Origin: a virus
IMG/VR virus record: IMGVR_UViG_3300032246_001342
Location: 1 to 50,316 of that record
Length of the DNA stretch: 50,316 nt
Strand: one strand, 5' to 3'
The translations under genes and the position numbers were made by a program. The notes below the pieces were generated by a model that was given only the letters and a program-made list of their open reading frames with translations, searched no databases and was not told where the DNA came from. This document shows, in pieces, positions 8,304 to 15,746 of this stretch (positions are counted from its first letter, which is position 1; the number at the start of each line of letters is the position of its first letter).

Positions 8304-8758
8304 TCCGACGCGATTTTCACGAATTCCGCCATGAGCCGTTCTTGTTCCAACATGTTCACGACCCGTTCGACGACTTCGCCTTCCATGACCACGAACACAC
8401 CATTGAGCGGCTTCCCGTCGGCGGTTTTGAGGACGACCGACATTTGCCCGGCTCCGGCTTCGCGCGCCGATTCGATCAACATCCCGACGGCACCTTCAAC
8501 CCGTCCCGGTTGCGATGGCGACATTTCCGAACCGTGTTGTTCAACGAGTTCGAGCAAATCCGCCGCGAGGTGTTCGTTGTCTTTGGCAACCGATGCGGCG
8601 TATGCAACGAGCGCGACGCGGGCGTGTGGGTCGTATGGGCGGAGGACGAACGCCGGGCTTTCAATGACCTCGCCGACCGTCCCGTCGTCGTTGCGTCGAT
8701 GGATGACGTATTTCGAAACCAAACCGCGCGGGTCCGGCGTGTATGTGGGTTTGCTCAT
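8300..8758 (-). CDS. Conserved-looking phage protein of unknown function
   Basis: A 152-residue soluble protein. The N-terminal part (KYVIHRRNDDGTVGEV, then FVLRPYDPHARVAL) resembles a small family often seen in actinophage and related genomes without known function; the rest is helical with an acidic C-terminus. The start overlaps the stop of the upstream gene (ATGA) and its stop overlaps the TGT-like start, so translation is coupled. GGAAC lies about 11 bases upstream. Confidence 0.7.
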   Translation of the reverse strand: MSKPTYTPDPRGLVSKYVIHRRNDDGTVGEVIESPAFVLRPYDPHARVALVAYAASVAKDNEHLAADLLELVEQHGSEMSPSQPGRVEGAVGMLIESAREAGAGQMSVVLKTADGKPLNGVFVVMEGEVVERVVNMLEQERLMAEFVKIASE

Positions 8759-8964
8759 GGTGTGTTGTTCCTTACGATCCGGCGCAAATGCGCGCGGAAT
8801 TTGACGTCCGACCGATGATCGGATGGTGTGAGCGGCGACGTGATCGTGTGGACCGCGCCGCCGACGTTGATTTCGAACACGGCGGATTTCGCGTACCGCA
8901 CGAGCCGAGGCGCGAGGCCCATCGACTTCATGAGGTCCATCCGTTCGCGAACGATTTTGGTCAT
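8755..8964 (-). CDS. Small basic protein of unknown function
   Basis: A 69-residue protein starting MTKIVRERMDLMKSMG, overlapping both neighbours by ATGA junctions. It is basic, with a predicted N-terminal helix and a beta pair (KSAVFEINVGGAVHTITSPL). The tight coupling shows it is read as part of the operon; nothing indicates a specific function. Confidence 0.65.
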   Translation of the reverse strand: MTKIVRERMDLMKSMGLAPRLVRYAKSAVFEINVGGAVHTITSPLTPSDHRSDVKFRAHLRRIVRNNTP

Positions 8965-9167
8965 GTCGCTTCCTTGCGCGCGGCCTCGATCACGGCGTTG
9001 ATCCGCGCCCGCAAATCGGCGTCGAACACGAACACGAGCGAACACGGCGTCCCGTCCGGGAGGTCGATATTTGCGGCGTGGACGCGGCAACCGGGCGCGG
9101 CGGCGCGGAGGATGTTCGCGGCGGTCACGATGCAACCCGCCACGATTTGTTGGTCTTGTTCGCTCAT
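8961..9167 (-). CDS. Small protein of unknown function
   Basis: A 68-residue protein starting MSEQDQQIVAGC with a helix, two strands (LPDGTPCSLVFVFD) and a final helix. Coupled by ATGA overlaps to genes on both sides in the minus-strand operon. No family recognised. Confidence 0.65.
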   Translation of the reverse strand: MSEQDQQIVAGCIVTAANILRAAAPGCRVHAANIDLPDGTPCSLVFVFDADLRARINAVIEAARKEAT

Positions 9168-9478
9168 CGTCGGATCACCAATTTGATTTCGAATTGGTCA
9201 CGGACCATTCGATTCGCTGATATTGTGCGATTGAACGGGCCTTGCGACAATTCAATCCGGGCTGGAATCAATTCGAACGTCGCTTCCGGTCGAGCACCCG
9301 GTCGAACGTTGCAATTCATCGCCTTCAACACCGGATCGGCGATGAAGACCGTCGCATCGGGTCCGCAAGCGATCATCACGCCTTGGATCGAAGCGAGTTC
9401 GCGATTTGCTTTTCGCAATTGAGCGTTTTCGCGCCGCAACGCGCCGATCATGCGTTTTTGGGTTTTGGTTTGGCTCAT
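9164..9478 (-). CDS. Small coiled-coil protein of unknown function
   Basis: A 104-residue protein. The N-terminus is a short coiled coil (GALRRENAQLRKANREL), the remainder is mixed and ends with a strand (FEIKLVIRR). The ATG at 9478 was chosen because it overlaps the stop of the ASCH gene (ATGA); the longer open frame upstream is out of phase with the operon. Function unknown. Confidence 0.65.
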   Translation of the reverse strand: MSQTKTQKRMIGALRRENAQLRKANRELASIQGVMIACGPDATVFIADPVLKAMNCNVRPGARPEATFELIPARIELSQGPFNRTISANRMVRDQFEIKLVIRR

Positions 9479-10023
9479 GATCGCGCGGCCCTCCGACACA
9501 TGAGCGGGTCGCATCCGGGATGACACACGAGGCCCGACAATTCGCAAAGGTCGATGATGGCTTGCAATCGGACGGCGCGCTCGACCGGTTGTTCCAACGT
9601 CCAAAAACCTTGGTGTCCCATGCATGGGATCGGTTTGAGTCGAACAACGTCGCCGAGTTTCCATGCGAACCGTCCGGGTCCGTGGTTACCGAGCATGTAT
9701 TCTTCCCATGCGCGGCGGTCCGTGATGGTCGGATCGTCGGCGTTTGGCCCATACAACGCCTCGGTCGGAAGACATTCGACGAACCGCCCGACGGCAACGA
9801 GCGCGCCGAGCGGCGGTTGGCTTTCATATCCGAGGTCGATCCCGTGGCCTTTGAGTTCGTCGGCGAATCGCCGTTCGGCACGTTGCCACCGGCGCGACGC
9901 ATGGATCGCGACAAATTGCCCGGCGTACGCCTTCGGGAACCGCCATGATCGCGTCTCGTACGTCTTCGACCCGGCGGCGATGGCGGACGCCCACGGTTGC
10001 CAAAGCGAAATGGCTCTAAGCAT
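9475..10023 (-). CDS. ASCH-domain protein
   Basis: A 182-residue protein opening with MLRAISLWQPWASAIAAGSK, followed by TYETRSWRFP and a VAIHASRRW segment. This is the characteristic start of ASCH domains, small beta-barrels related to PUA that are predicted to bind RNA; some hydrolyse N4-acetylcytidine. In phages they are often scattered single genes and may act on modified nucleosides or host RNA. Start at 10023 lies within the overlap with the upstream gene stop (10016-10018). Substrate cannot be told from sequence. Confidence 0.82.
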   Translation of the reverse strand: MLRAISLWQPWASAIAAGSKTYETRSWRFPKAYAGQFVAIHASRRWQRAERRFADELKGHGIDLGYESQPPLGALVAVGRFVECLPTEALYGPNADDPTITDRRAWEEYMLGNHGPGRFAWKLGDVVRLKPIPCMGHQGFWTLEQPVERAVRLQAIIDLCELSGLVCHPGCDPLMCRRAARS

Positions 10024-10405
10024 CGCCGCCCTTCGGTCGTTGGGACAACCCGCGCCATCCGCTCGCGTCGATTTCCCGCGTGAGTGCGTCGAGCGTTTCC
10101 ATCGCAAGACGACGACGACCGAATTCGTTCCGATCCATCATGCGGGACGCGCCGTTCATCGACCAAACACGGTCGTTGTACACGAACGCATTCACTTCGT
10201 CAATGGTTTTCCCGTCCTTGCCGTCGAGGACGCATACGCGGGCGAACGCGGCGTCGAGGCCGACCGTTGTGTAAACGATCCGCCATTCGAGGCGGACCCA
10301 TGAGAAGCGAGGATGAACCGCCGATCCTTTGACGTCCGTCGGCCCTTCCGGGCTGGCGTAGTTAGGGAGCGGTTCGAGGTTCGTGAGTTTGGTTACTTGC
10401 TCCAT
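10016..10405 (-). CDS. Unknown protein, first gene behind an operator-type promoter
   Basis: A 129-residue protein of unknown function with beta-rich middle (FSWVRLEWRIVYTTVG) and helical C-terminus. The ATG at 10405 stands 9 bases after the TACAAT box of the promoter at 10415-10443, so its mRNA is probably leaderless or nearly so; the first codons read ATGGAGCAAG. It heads the group of small genes that leads through the ASCH protein to the TGT-like protein. Confidence 0.7.
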   Translation of the reverse strand: MEQVTKLTNLEPLPNYASPEGPTDVKGSAVHPRFSWVRLEWRIVYTTVGLDAAFARVCVLDGKDGKTIDEVNAFVYNDRVWSMNGASRMMDRNEFGRRRLAMETLDALTREIDASGWRGLSQRPKGGDA

Positions 10406-10414
10406 ATCGGGCAC

Positions 10415-10443
10415 ATTGTACACGGGTTCGGACCACAAGGCAA
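10415..10443 (-). promoter_or_regulatory. Sigma70-type promoter with half operator
   Basis: On the minus strand TTGCCT (10443-10438), a 17-base spacer, and TACAAT (10420-10415). The -10 box is embedded in GTGTACAATGTGCCC, matching the left half of the recurrent palindrome GTGTACAATGTACAC. The start codon follows 9 bases later. Confidence 0.8.
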
Positions 10444-10466
10444 CTTCAACAAATCGCCCGCATCGT

Positions 10467-10507
10467 TTACGGTAGGCTTACCGTAAGAACGCCGATTTTT
10501 ACGGTAA
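10467..10507. repeat. TTACGGTAA-type inverted repeat cluster, copy 1
   Basis: Three related 8-9-base boxes: TTACGGTA (10467-10474), TTACCGTAA (10478-10486) and TTACGGTAA (10499-10507). The last two pair as an 11-bp inverted repeat (GCTTACCGTAA with TTACGGTAAGC). The cluster lies between the terminase stop and the promoter at 10415-10443. The same arrangement occurs at 17075-17118 and, as doubled units, inside the initiator gene. Likely binding sites for one protein. Confidence 0.85.
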
Positions 10508-10512
10508 GCGCA

Positions 10513-12366
10513 TCAATCGACCCGCCGATCCCGTGGTCCGCTTTGGTTGGTCACGGCGACGCCGGAACCGTGGAAATTCACCGATCCGACGGGCGACGCC
10601 GATTGTGGCGCGCCATCGCCGCCCGCGACCACATCGAACGTCGTCACTTTCGCTTCGGTCAACATGAGCGATTCGGCAAAGTCCGGCGACGAGACGCCGC
10701 GCGATTTGAGTTCCTTTTTCGATTCGATTCGGACCTTGCCCGTTTCGGTTTCGAAATGTTGGACGACCGACAATTGAGCGATCAATTCGGCGTGGTTCGG
10801 GATGCTGATCATTTCGTCGGTTGGGTGTTGAATGCCCATTTCGACGTATTCGTACGCCTTCTCGAACCGCCGCCGGAGCTTCCACCATAGTTCGGCTTTG
10901 AGGTTCGAAAATTTGTCCTTTGCTTGCTTGCCGTCGTCCCAACGGTCCGTGGTCGGCGGGTTGCCAACGTTGACGCCTTTCACGTTGACACGGATCGGTC
11001 GGTCGGCGGATTGTGTCGCGCCCTTGATGCCCGAACCGTAACCGCCCGCCGAGTCATAAACGAACTCGGTCGCGCCGTGTTGTTCGAGTAGGTTGATGGC
11101 TTTCCATGCCGTCCGGGTCGTGTTGCCTTTGGTCCAATGGTAAACGGCGACCACGAACGGGCCTTGGCGGATCGTGAGGACGTTTTTCGAACCTCCTTCG
11201 TCGGCGACGTCGAGCGCGCCGCGAATCGAACCTCGTTTCGGAATCCGAAGTTCGACCGCCGCCCGAACCCATGCCGCCGGGATCGTGATGCCTTCTTGCG
11301 AGGCCGAATAGTCGATGTCTACTTCTTGGGCAAGGATCACCGGGTCGTGTTCGTATTTCCGGCGCATGGCCTCATACCACGGGTATTCGAGCACCGAACC
11401 TTCGGCATATTCGGGAACCGCCGCGCCGTGGCCCTCGGCGAAGACCGTCCCGTCGGGATTGCGAAGGACCCAACGATTTTTGCGCGGGTCGTCCTTCCAA
11501 CGGAACGTGAACACCGAAAACGCGCCCGAAAATCGCTTCTTGTAAAACACGTTCCCGATCCCGTTCGGCGTCGAGACGTAGATTTTGACGTCGGACGTAA
11601 GCGACAACGCGGCTTCGACCTTTTGAGGCCGCGCGATGAACGCCGCCTCGTCGATGACGTAAATCGACGCGCGACCGCCGCGACCGATGTTGTCGCCCGC
11701 TTCGCCCGTGATCGTGCTCCCGATTTCCGGGTTGATCAATTTCAAATAAGCGTAATGGAGTTTCGGTTTCAACCCGCGCGGGAGCATCCATTCGGGAATC
11801 ATGCGAAGAGCAAGGCGCAATTTTTCGAAAATGCTGTCCGGGTCGCCGGTTTTATCGACGAGGTCCTCTTTGCGTGATCCGACCGCGCCTTTGAATCCGG
11901 GCATGAACAACCAATGGTGAAGGAGGAACATCGCGGTGAGCCACGTCGCGCCAGCGTCGCGCGATTTTTCGACGACGCCGTCCTCTTTGCCTTGTTCACG
12001 GGCCTCAAACCATTTGATGAATTCGCGTTGTTGGCTCCACATCACGAGAGGCACGAACGGTTGCGTGATGCGCGGGTCGTACGTCCAAGCGTACGTGTCG
12101 AACCAATACGTGACGTCGTTCCGGCAACGCTCGCGCTCGTCGTGTTTGAGCGCGTCCGATGCTTCAACCCGTTCGAGGTGTTCGAGGCGTCGGCGCATTT
12201 CCGCCGCGATGGTTTCGTCGCGTGTCCGCTCCAATGCGTCGCGAATGAGTTTGATCGAACCGGACATGCCGAGCGGCGTCGCCATCCGGTCGCGCATCCG
12301 TTGATGGACGGGCGAACGCGATTGGTGTCGCTTGATCCGCTCTTTAGCTTTGGCTTTCAGACTCAT
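10513..12366 (-). CDS. terL: Terminase large subunit
   Basis: A 617-residue packaging motor. The ATPase part has a Walker A-like segment EKSRDAGATW (133-142) and Walker B IYVIDEAAF (235-243, D239/E240). The coupling motif is VSTPNG (264-269). The nuclease part carries the three expected acidic positions: D386 in ALDVADEGG, D438 in FVYDSAGGYG and D562 in SPDFAESL. Length is normal for phage terminases. It cuts concatemeric DNA and pumps it into the prohead through the portal. Start overlaps the small subunit gene by 23 bases. Confidence 0.93.
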   Translation of the reverse strand: MSLKAKAKERIKRHQSRSPVHQRMRDRMATPLGMSGSIKLIRDALERTRDETIAAEMRRRLEHLERVEASDALKHDERERCRNDVTYWFDTYAWTYDPRITQPFVPLVMWSQQREFIKWFEAREQGKEDGVVEKSRDAGATWLTAMFLLHHWLFMPGFKGAVGSRKEDLVDKTGDPDSIFEKLRLALRMIPEWMLPRGLKPKLHYAYLKLINPEIGSTITGEAGDNIGRGGRASIYVIDEAAFIARPQKVEAALSLTSDVKIYVSTPNGIGNVFYKKRFSGAFSVFTFRWKDDPRKNRWVLRNPDGTVFAEGHGAAVPEYAEGSVLEYPWYEAMRRKYEHDPVILAQEVDIDYSASQEGITIPAAWVRAAVELRIPKRGSIRGALDVADEGGSKNVLTIRQGPFVVAVYHWTKGNTTRTAWKAINLLEQHGATEFVYDSAGGYGSGIKGATQSADRPIRVNVKGVNVGNPPTTDRWDDGKQAKDKFSNLKAELWWKLRRRFEKAYEYVEMGIQHPTDEMISIPNHAELIAQLSVVQHFETETGKVRIESKKELKSRGVSSPDFAESLMLTEAKVTTFDVVAGGDGAPQSASPVGSVNFHGSGVAVTNQSGPRDRRVD

Positions 12367-12922
12367 TCAACAACCCGATCAATTCGTCCACACCAAGGGC
12401 GGACGCCTCGGCCTCGCTTCCCCATTGTGCCAGCCATGCCGCCGTGCGGACGTATCCGGCGAGTTTCGTGGGCGGCAACGTGTGTTGTCCGGGTTCTTGT
12501 TGCGGGTTGGTTCGTTGCAATTCCTTTTGGGCGACTTGAAGCATTCGGAGCGCGACGTTTTGGACGGCGACCGAGATTTGCCGTTGGCGGTCGAGGTGTG
12601 CTTCGACCTTTTCTTTGTGGGCGGATTCACGGAGCCGCCGCGAATTGAGTTCGAGGAATGCGTCGTATTTCTCCGCTCGATCTTTCCAATCGAACCGCCG
12701 ATACCATTCCCACCATGACGACGCACATCGCCGATGCTCCGGGACGACCCGCCGGTGCTCCCTTTCGTAGCTTCGCCAAACCTTGTCCATCTTGCGCGAA
12801 GGTCCGGCGTCACGAAACACGCAAAAGGCTTCGTAGGCTCGGGACGACTCACCGGGAACCCGATCCCAAGGATGGAGCGAATCGGTCGGGTCTTCGATTT
12901 GATCATGGTCACGGCGTGGCAT
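12344..12922 (-). CDS. terS: Probable terminase small subunit
   Basis: A 192-residue helical, highly charged protein directly upstream of and overlapping the large terminase, where the DNA-recognition subunit belongs. The first part (AYEAFCVFRDAGPSRKMDKV and WWEWYRRFDWKDRAEKYD) resembles the N-terminal helix-turn-helix region of a terminase small subunit family in which a tryptophan-rich stretch is followed by a long helix. The ATG at 12922 is the best start; MRQPSEQ at 12979 in the same frame is possible. Assigned mainly by position and general pattern. Confidence 0.72.
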   Translation of the reverse strand: MPRRDHDQIEDPTDSLHPWDRVPGESSRAYEAFCVFRDAGPSRKMDKVWRSYEREHRRVVPEHRRCASSWWEWYRRFDWKDRAEKYDAFLELNSRRLRESAHKEKVEAHLDRQRQISVAVQNVALRMLQVAQKELQRTNPQQEPGQHTLPPTKLAGYVRTAAWLAQWGSEAEASALGVDELIGLLNESESQS

Positions 12923-12970
12923 GGGTGCTCTGATTTTGCTCCATATTCGAGCGAAAGTTTGCTCCGAAGG

Positions 12971-12999
12971 TTGCCTCATGCTCGAAGACCGTGTACAAT
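12971..12999 (+). promoter_or_regulatory. Promoter with full palindromic operator, amidoligase gene
   Basis: TTGCCT (12971-12976), 17 bases, TACAAT (12994-12999). The -10 box is part of the perfect 14-base palindrome ACAATGTACATTGT. This is the promoter of the amidoligase gene, and the minus-strand terminase operon begins just on the other side. Confidence 0.85.
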
Positions 13000-13030
13000 G
13001 TACATTGTAATCGACGGAGCAAGCACGGAC

Positions 13031-13879
13031 ATGACCACTTTTGGAATCGAAATCGAAATCGTAAACGACGGCAACGTCACCCAATCCCAAATCGCCGCCG
13101 CCATCACCGCGAACGGCGTTCAATGCAACGTGGAGAACTACACCCACAACACGCCGCGCAACTGGAAGGTCGTCACCGACGCATCATGTGGGTTCGAGGT
13201 CGTCTCGCCGGTTCTCGACCCGCGCAACGGCGACGGTTGTTGGACCGAAATCATGGCGGTTTGCAACGCGCTCAACGCGCTCGGTGTGAAGGTCAACAAG
13301 AATTGCGGCCTCCACGTTCATTTGCACGTCGCAAACATGAACCCGCGCAACGTCGCCGCGTTCGTTGCCAAATACGTTCGAAACGAGCATTTCATCGACC
13401 TCGCGATGCCGAAATCGCGCCGATTGTCGAACAATCGGTTTTGCCGATCCAACCTTGGTTATTCGGTCGCGACCGATCCGACGGCGTACATGGCGCAAGT
13501 GAACGAATGCCTCGCCCGCCTTCGAACGGTCCGAACGTTCGATGATCTGCGCCGCCAAACCCACAACGGACAAGACCGATACGTCAAGGTGAACATGATG
13601 GCGTTCAGCCGACAAGGGACCATCGAAATCCGCCAATCCGCCGGAACGACCAACGCCGAGAAAATTTGCATGTGGGTCCGATTCCTTCAATCCATGCTCA
13701 GGGAAGCGAACCAATCGGCATACTTCCGATCCATGACGCATTACCTGTTGACCGCCGACCGCGCTTGGGGTTCTTTGTGGCGGCTCGACGACCGACCGGC
13801 GACCATGTGGTTCCTCAAGCGAATGAGGAAATTCATGACCCTCGAAGGGATCGACGCCGAGGACGCCGTGATCGCGTAA
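13031..13879 (+). CDS. Predicted amidoligase (COOH-NH2 ligase, Amidoligase_2 type)
   Basis: A 282-residue enzyme of the glutamine-synthetase-like fold. Landmarks: FGIEIEIV at the N-terminus (residues 4-11), GFEVVSPVL (54-62), CGLHVHLHV (92-100) and TIEIRQSAGT (197-206). These match the metal- and ATP-binding order described for amidoligases, which join a carboxylate to an amine using ATP, probably making or cross-linking peptide-like bonds. The ATG at 13031 is chosen because GGAG lies 11 bases before it; the in-frame ATG at 12998 overlaps the -10 box. All ten glutamine codons visible in it are CAA. A cyclotransferase-like gene downstream may handle the related gamma-glutamyl linkage. Substrate unknown. 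Confidence 0.85.
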   Translation: MTTFGIEIEIVNDGNVTQSQIAAAITANGVQCNVENYTHNTPRNWKVVTDASCGFEVVSPVLDPRNGDGCWTEIMAVCNALNALGVKVNKNCGLHVHLHVANMNPRNVAAFVAKYVRNEHFIDLAMPKSRRLSNNRFCRSNLGYSVATDPTAYMAQVNECLARLRTVRTFDDLRRQTHNGQDRYVKVNMMAFSRQGTIEIRQSAGTTNAEKICMWVRFLQSMLREANQSAYFRSMTHYLLTADRAWGSLWRLDDRPATMWFLKRMRKFMTLEGIDAEDAVIA

Positions 13880-13906
13880 GCGGTCCGGCTCCGTTGATTG
13901 CCCAAA

Positions 13907-13935
13907 ACGCCCGGTTTTTGCCGGGCGTTTTTGTT
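13907..13935 (+). terminator. Rho-independent terminator after the amidoligase gene
   Basis: ACGCCCGG (13907-13914), a 6-base loop, CCGGGCGT (13921-13928) and a run of T to 13935. It separates the amidoligase from the next promoter. Confidence 0.9.
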
Positions 13936-13944
13936 TGTGGTTCA

Positions 13945-13973
13945 TGCACAATGAACACGAGGCCGTGTACAAT
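13945..13973 (+). promoter_or_regulatory. Promoter with half operator and an extra operator-like box
   Basis: TACAAT at 13968-13973 inside GTGTACAATGTGCCC; the position expected for -35 (13945-13950) reads TGCACA, a weak match. The stretch ATGCACAATGAACAC at 13944-13958 resembles a second, degenerate copy of the operator. A start codon follows the -10 box after 9 bases. Confidence 0.65.
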
Positions 13974-13982
13974 GTGCCCGTC

Positions 13983-14102
13983 ATGGGAGCAAGCCAAACA
14001 CAACCCAAACCATCGTCATTCGCCTTCCGGCTCAAGATCGACCGCAAGGGAGAGGAAACGTTGCGCCGTGAACGACGACGCGATTCCGGGAGCCGCTGGT
14101 AA
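13983..14102 (+). CDS. Small basic protein from a probable leaderless start
   Basis: A 39-residue frame starting MGASQTQPK, nine bases after the -10 box, ending in TAA that overlaps the ATG of the next gene (TAATG). Its first codons, ATGGGAGCAAGCCAA, are nearly identical to those of the cyclotransferase-like gene at 15747. Basic C-terminus (RRERRRDSGSRW). May be a real small protein or simply the translated leader that delivers ribosomes to the next gene. Confidence 0.55.
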   Translation: MGASQTQPKPSSFAFRLKIDRKGEETLRRERRRDSGSRW

Positions 14103-14530
14103 TGAAGGCCCACAAATGCGGTTTTTGCGGATCGACGTCGGTCGTGTCGATGTGCCTCGAATGCGAGAAAACCAACGTCGTTGGCGCGACGCCGTTCAAC
14201 GGATGGCCCTCGTTTGGGTCGTGGGCGTTCATATCCCGCCTCGACGACGCGGCGACGTCTTCCGAATGGGCGGAGGCCGCGCGGACGGTGTGGGCGCGTC
14301 ACAACCTCAACACGCGGCAAACGCGCAAAGCGTCCACGGATGCGCGCGCGGCACTTGCGACCATGATCCGCGACGACATGGACAACGAACGTCCGCTCGA
14401 CGGCCTCGCCGCCGACATATTCGACCATGAGGTCGCCCGAATGGATTTCGACGGCCTCGCCGACGCATTACTCGGCTTGCATGTTGCCGAATACCGACCA
14501 ATCAACCCGAACATAAGGATCGACCAATGA
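14102..14530 (+). CDS. Zinc-ribbon-like protein of unknown function
   Basis: A 142-residue protein with an N-terminal CGFC(9)CLEC arrangement (residues 6-21), probably a zinc knuckle, followed by a helical acidic body. Overlaps its neighbours (TAATG upstream, ATGA downstream), so it is one member of a coupled plus-strand operon. Function unknown. Confidence 0.72.
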   Translation: MKAHKCGFCGSTSVVSMCLECEKTNVVGATPFNGWPSFGSWAFISRLDDAATSSEWAEAARTVWARHNLNTRQTRKASTDARAALATMIRDDMDNERPLDGLAADIFDHEVARMDFDGLADALLGLHVAEYRPINPNIRIDQ

Positions 14531-14778
14531 CACGACTCCAAACCATCGCCGAATTCATCATCGCGAACGACAAAGGCAGTTCGCAAACGACAATGGAACG
14601 GGCGGACGCGACGTTTCTCGTTTCCATCGCTCGCCAAACCGAATTGGTCCGGGACCTCCAACGCCGATTCTATGCGGGCGAAAAAACGATCCTCGGCGAA
14701 TGCAAAGCCGCCGAACGCGCCCTCGACGACATGTTGAACGGCGACCAACCGACATTGACGTTCGGAGGCGGATCATGA
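14527..14778 (+). CDS. Small helical protein of unknown function
   Basis: An 83-residue acidic helical protein (LVSIARQTELVRDLQRRFYA) coupled by ATGA overlaps on both sides. No family recognised. Confidence 0.68.
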   Translation: MTRLQTIAEFIIANDKGSSQTTMERADATFLVSIARQTELVRDLQRRFYAGEKTILGECKAAERALDDMLNGDQPTLTFGGGS

Positions 14779-15191
14779 ATGAACAAGGCGATTTGTTCGC
14801 GCAACCGCCAATCGTTCGCAAAAAACCCGGCGGCGTGATCGGTGAACACGCTCGGATGAACCGCCAACGCCAGATCGAAAAACGCAACGCGCGGATCGGC
14901 GAGCCGACTGGCAAATTGTCCATCGAACAACGGTTCCGGGAATTCCACGCCGAGAATCCCCAAATCTACCGGCGACTCGTCACCCTCGCGCGGGAAATGC
15001 GCCGGAAGCGGGAACATTGGGGAATTCGACCTTTGATCGAGATCGTTCGGTATGAACACGCCATGACGACCGATTCCGACGACGGGTTCAAGATCAACAA
15101 CGATTATTGCTCGCGATACGCGCGGTTGATCATGGAATCGGAACCGGGACTCGACGGGTTCTTCGAAACGCGGGAATTGAAGGCTTTATGA
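14775..15191 (+). CDS. Conserved phage-type protein of unknown function
   Basis: A 138-residue protein. The C-terminal stretch FKINNDYCSRYARLIMESEP followed by FFETREL is typical of an uncharacterised family common near replication or early regions of diverse phages. The ATG at 14775 overlaps the previous stop; the ATG at 14779 is out of frame. Charged N-terminal half. No activity known to me. Confidence 0.72.
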   Translation: MNEQGDLFAQPPIVRKKPGGVIGEHARMNRQRQIEKRNARIGEPTGKLSIEQRFREFHAENPQIYRRLVTLAREMRRKREHWGIRPLIEIVRYEHAMTTDSDDGFKINNDYCSRYARLIMESEPGLDGFFETRELKAL

Positions 15192-15484
15192 CGGTCCTCG
15201 AAATCCGCAACGTCGCCAAAACGCGCAAGGCGTGGCGATGCGATGGATGCCACCGCCGGTTTCCCGCCGGAAGCCCGAAGGAACGGCAACGGATCGTCGG
15301 CGACGACGGACCGTATTCCATCCAATGGTGTCCGACGTGCCAAGGCATTTCGGACGGGCTTTTCGCTCTTGGCGCAGAGCGTGACAATTGGCACGAGGAT
15401 GTCCTCGAATCCATGCAATCCGAATTCGGAACATGGGAATCGGCAGACGCCAAATTTGGGACGGTGACGCCATCAAACGAGTGA
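15188..15484 (+). CDS. Small zinc-finger-like protein
   Basis: A 98-residue protein with CDGCHRRF and, about 27 residues on, CPTCQG, a two-knuckle zinc-binding pattern. Start overlaps the preceding stop (ATGA). Similar small phage proteins are thought to bind nucleic acid or a host protein, but nothing here says which. Confidence 0.7.
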   Translation: MTVLEIRNVAKTRKAWRCDGCHRRFPAGSPKERQRIVGDDGPYSIQWCPTCQGISDGLFALGAERDNWHEDVLESMQSEFGTWESADAKFGTVTPSNE

Positions 15485-15486
15485 TC

Positions 15487-15693
15487 ATGATCAAAACGCC
15501 CGAACGAACGTTGGCGGTTCATCCGGGCGATGATTTCGATTGCTTTTTCGGAACGTGGTCATATAACGACCTCGAACGGTTGATCGCTTCCGGCTCCGTC
15601 CGCGTGTCGAACGAAACGACGTGGTTCGAACCATCGCTCGGCGACCCTTTGCCATACCATCGCGACCACAAACGCGCGCATTCCAAACCATGA
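15487..15693 (+). CDS. Small protein of unknown function
   Basis: A 68-residue protein starting MIKTPERTLAVHPGD two bases after the previous stop. Acidic first half (DDFDCFFGTWSYNDLERL), basic end. Last gene before the promoter of the cyclotransferase-like gene. No family recognised. Confidence 0.6.
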   Translation: MIKTPERTLAVHPGDDFDCFFGTWSYNDLERLIASGSVRVSNETTWFEPSLGDPLPYHRDHKRAHSKP

Positions 15694-15707
15694 AGAAACA
15701 ACCACGT

Positions 15708-15737
15708 TTGACAAAACCAACCCGAACGGTGTACAAT
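15708..15737 (+). promoter_or_regulatory. Promoter with full palindromic operator, cyclotransferase-like gene
   Basis: TTGACA (15708-15713), 18 bases, TACAAT (15732-15737). The -10 lies inside the complete GTGTACAATGTACAC palindrome. The best -35 match in the group. ATG follows after 9 bases. Confidence 0.88.
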
Positions 15738-15746
15738 GTACACGAT

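Noticed and set aside
12734-13030. Upstream extension of the amidoligase frame
   Set aside because: It passes through the small terminase gene on the other strand and through the promoter; the ATG at 13031 has a ribosome site and starts the family similarity.
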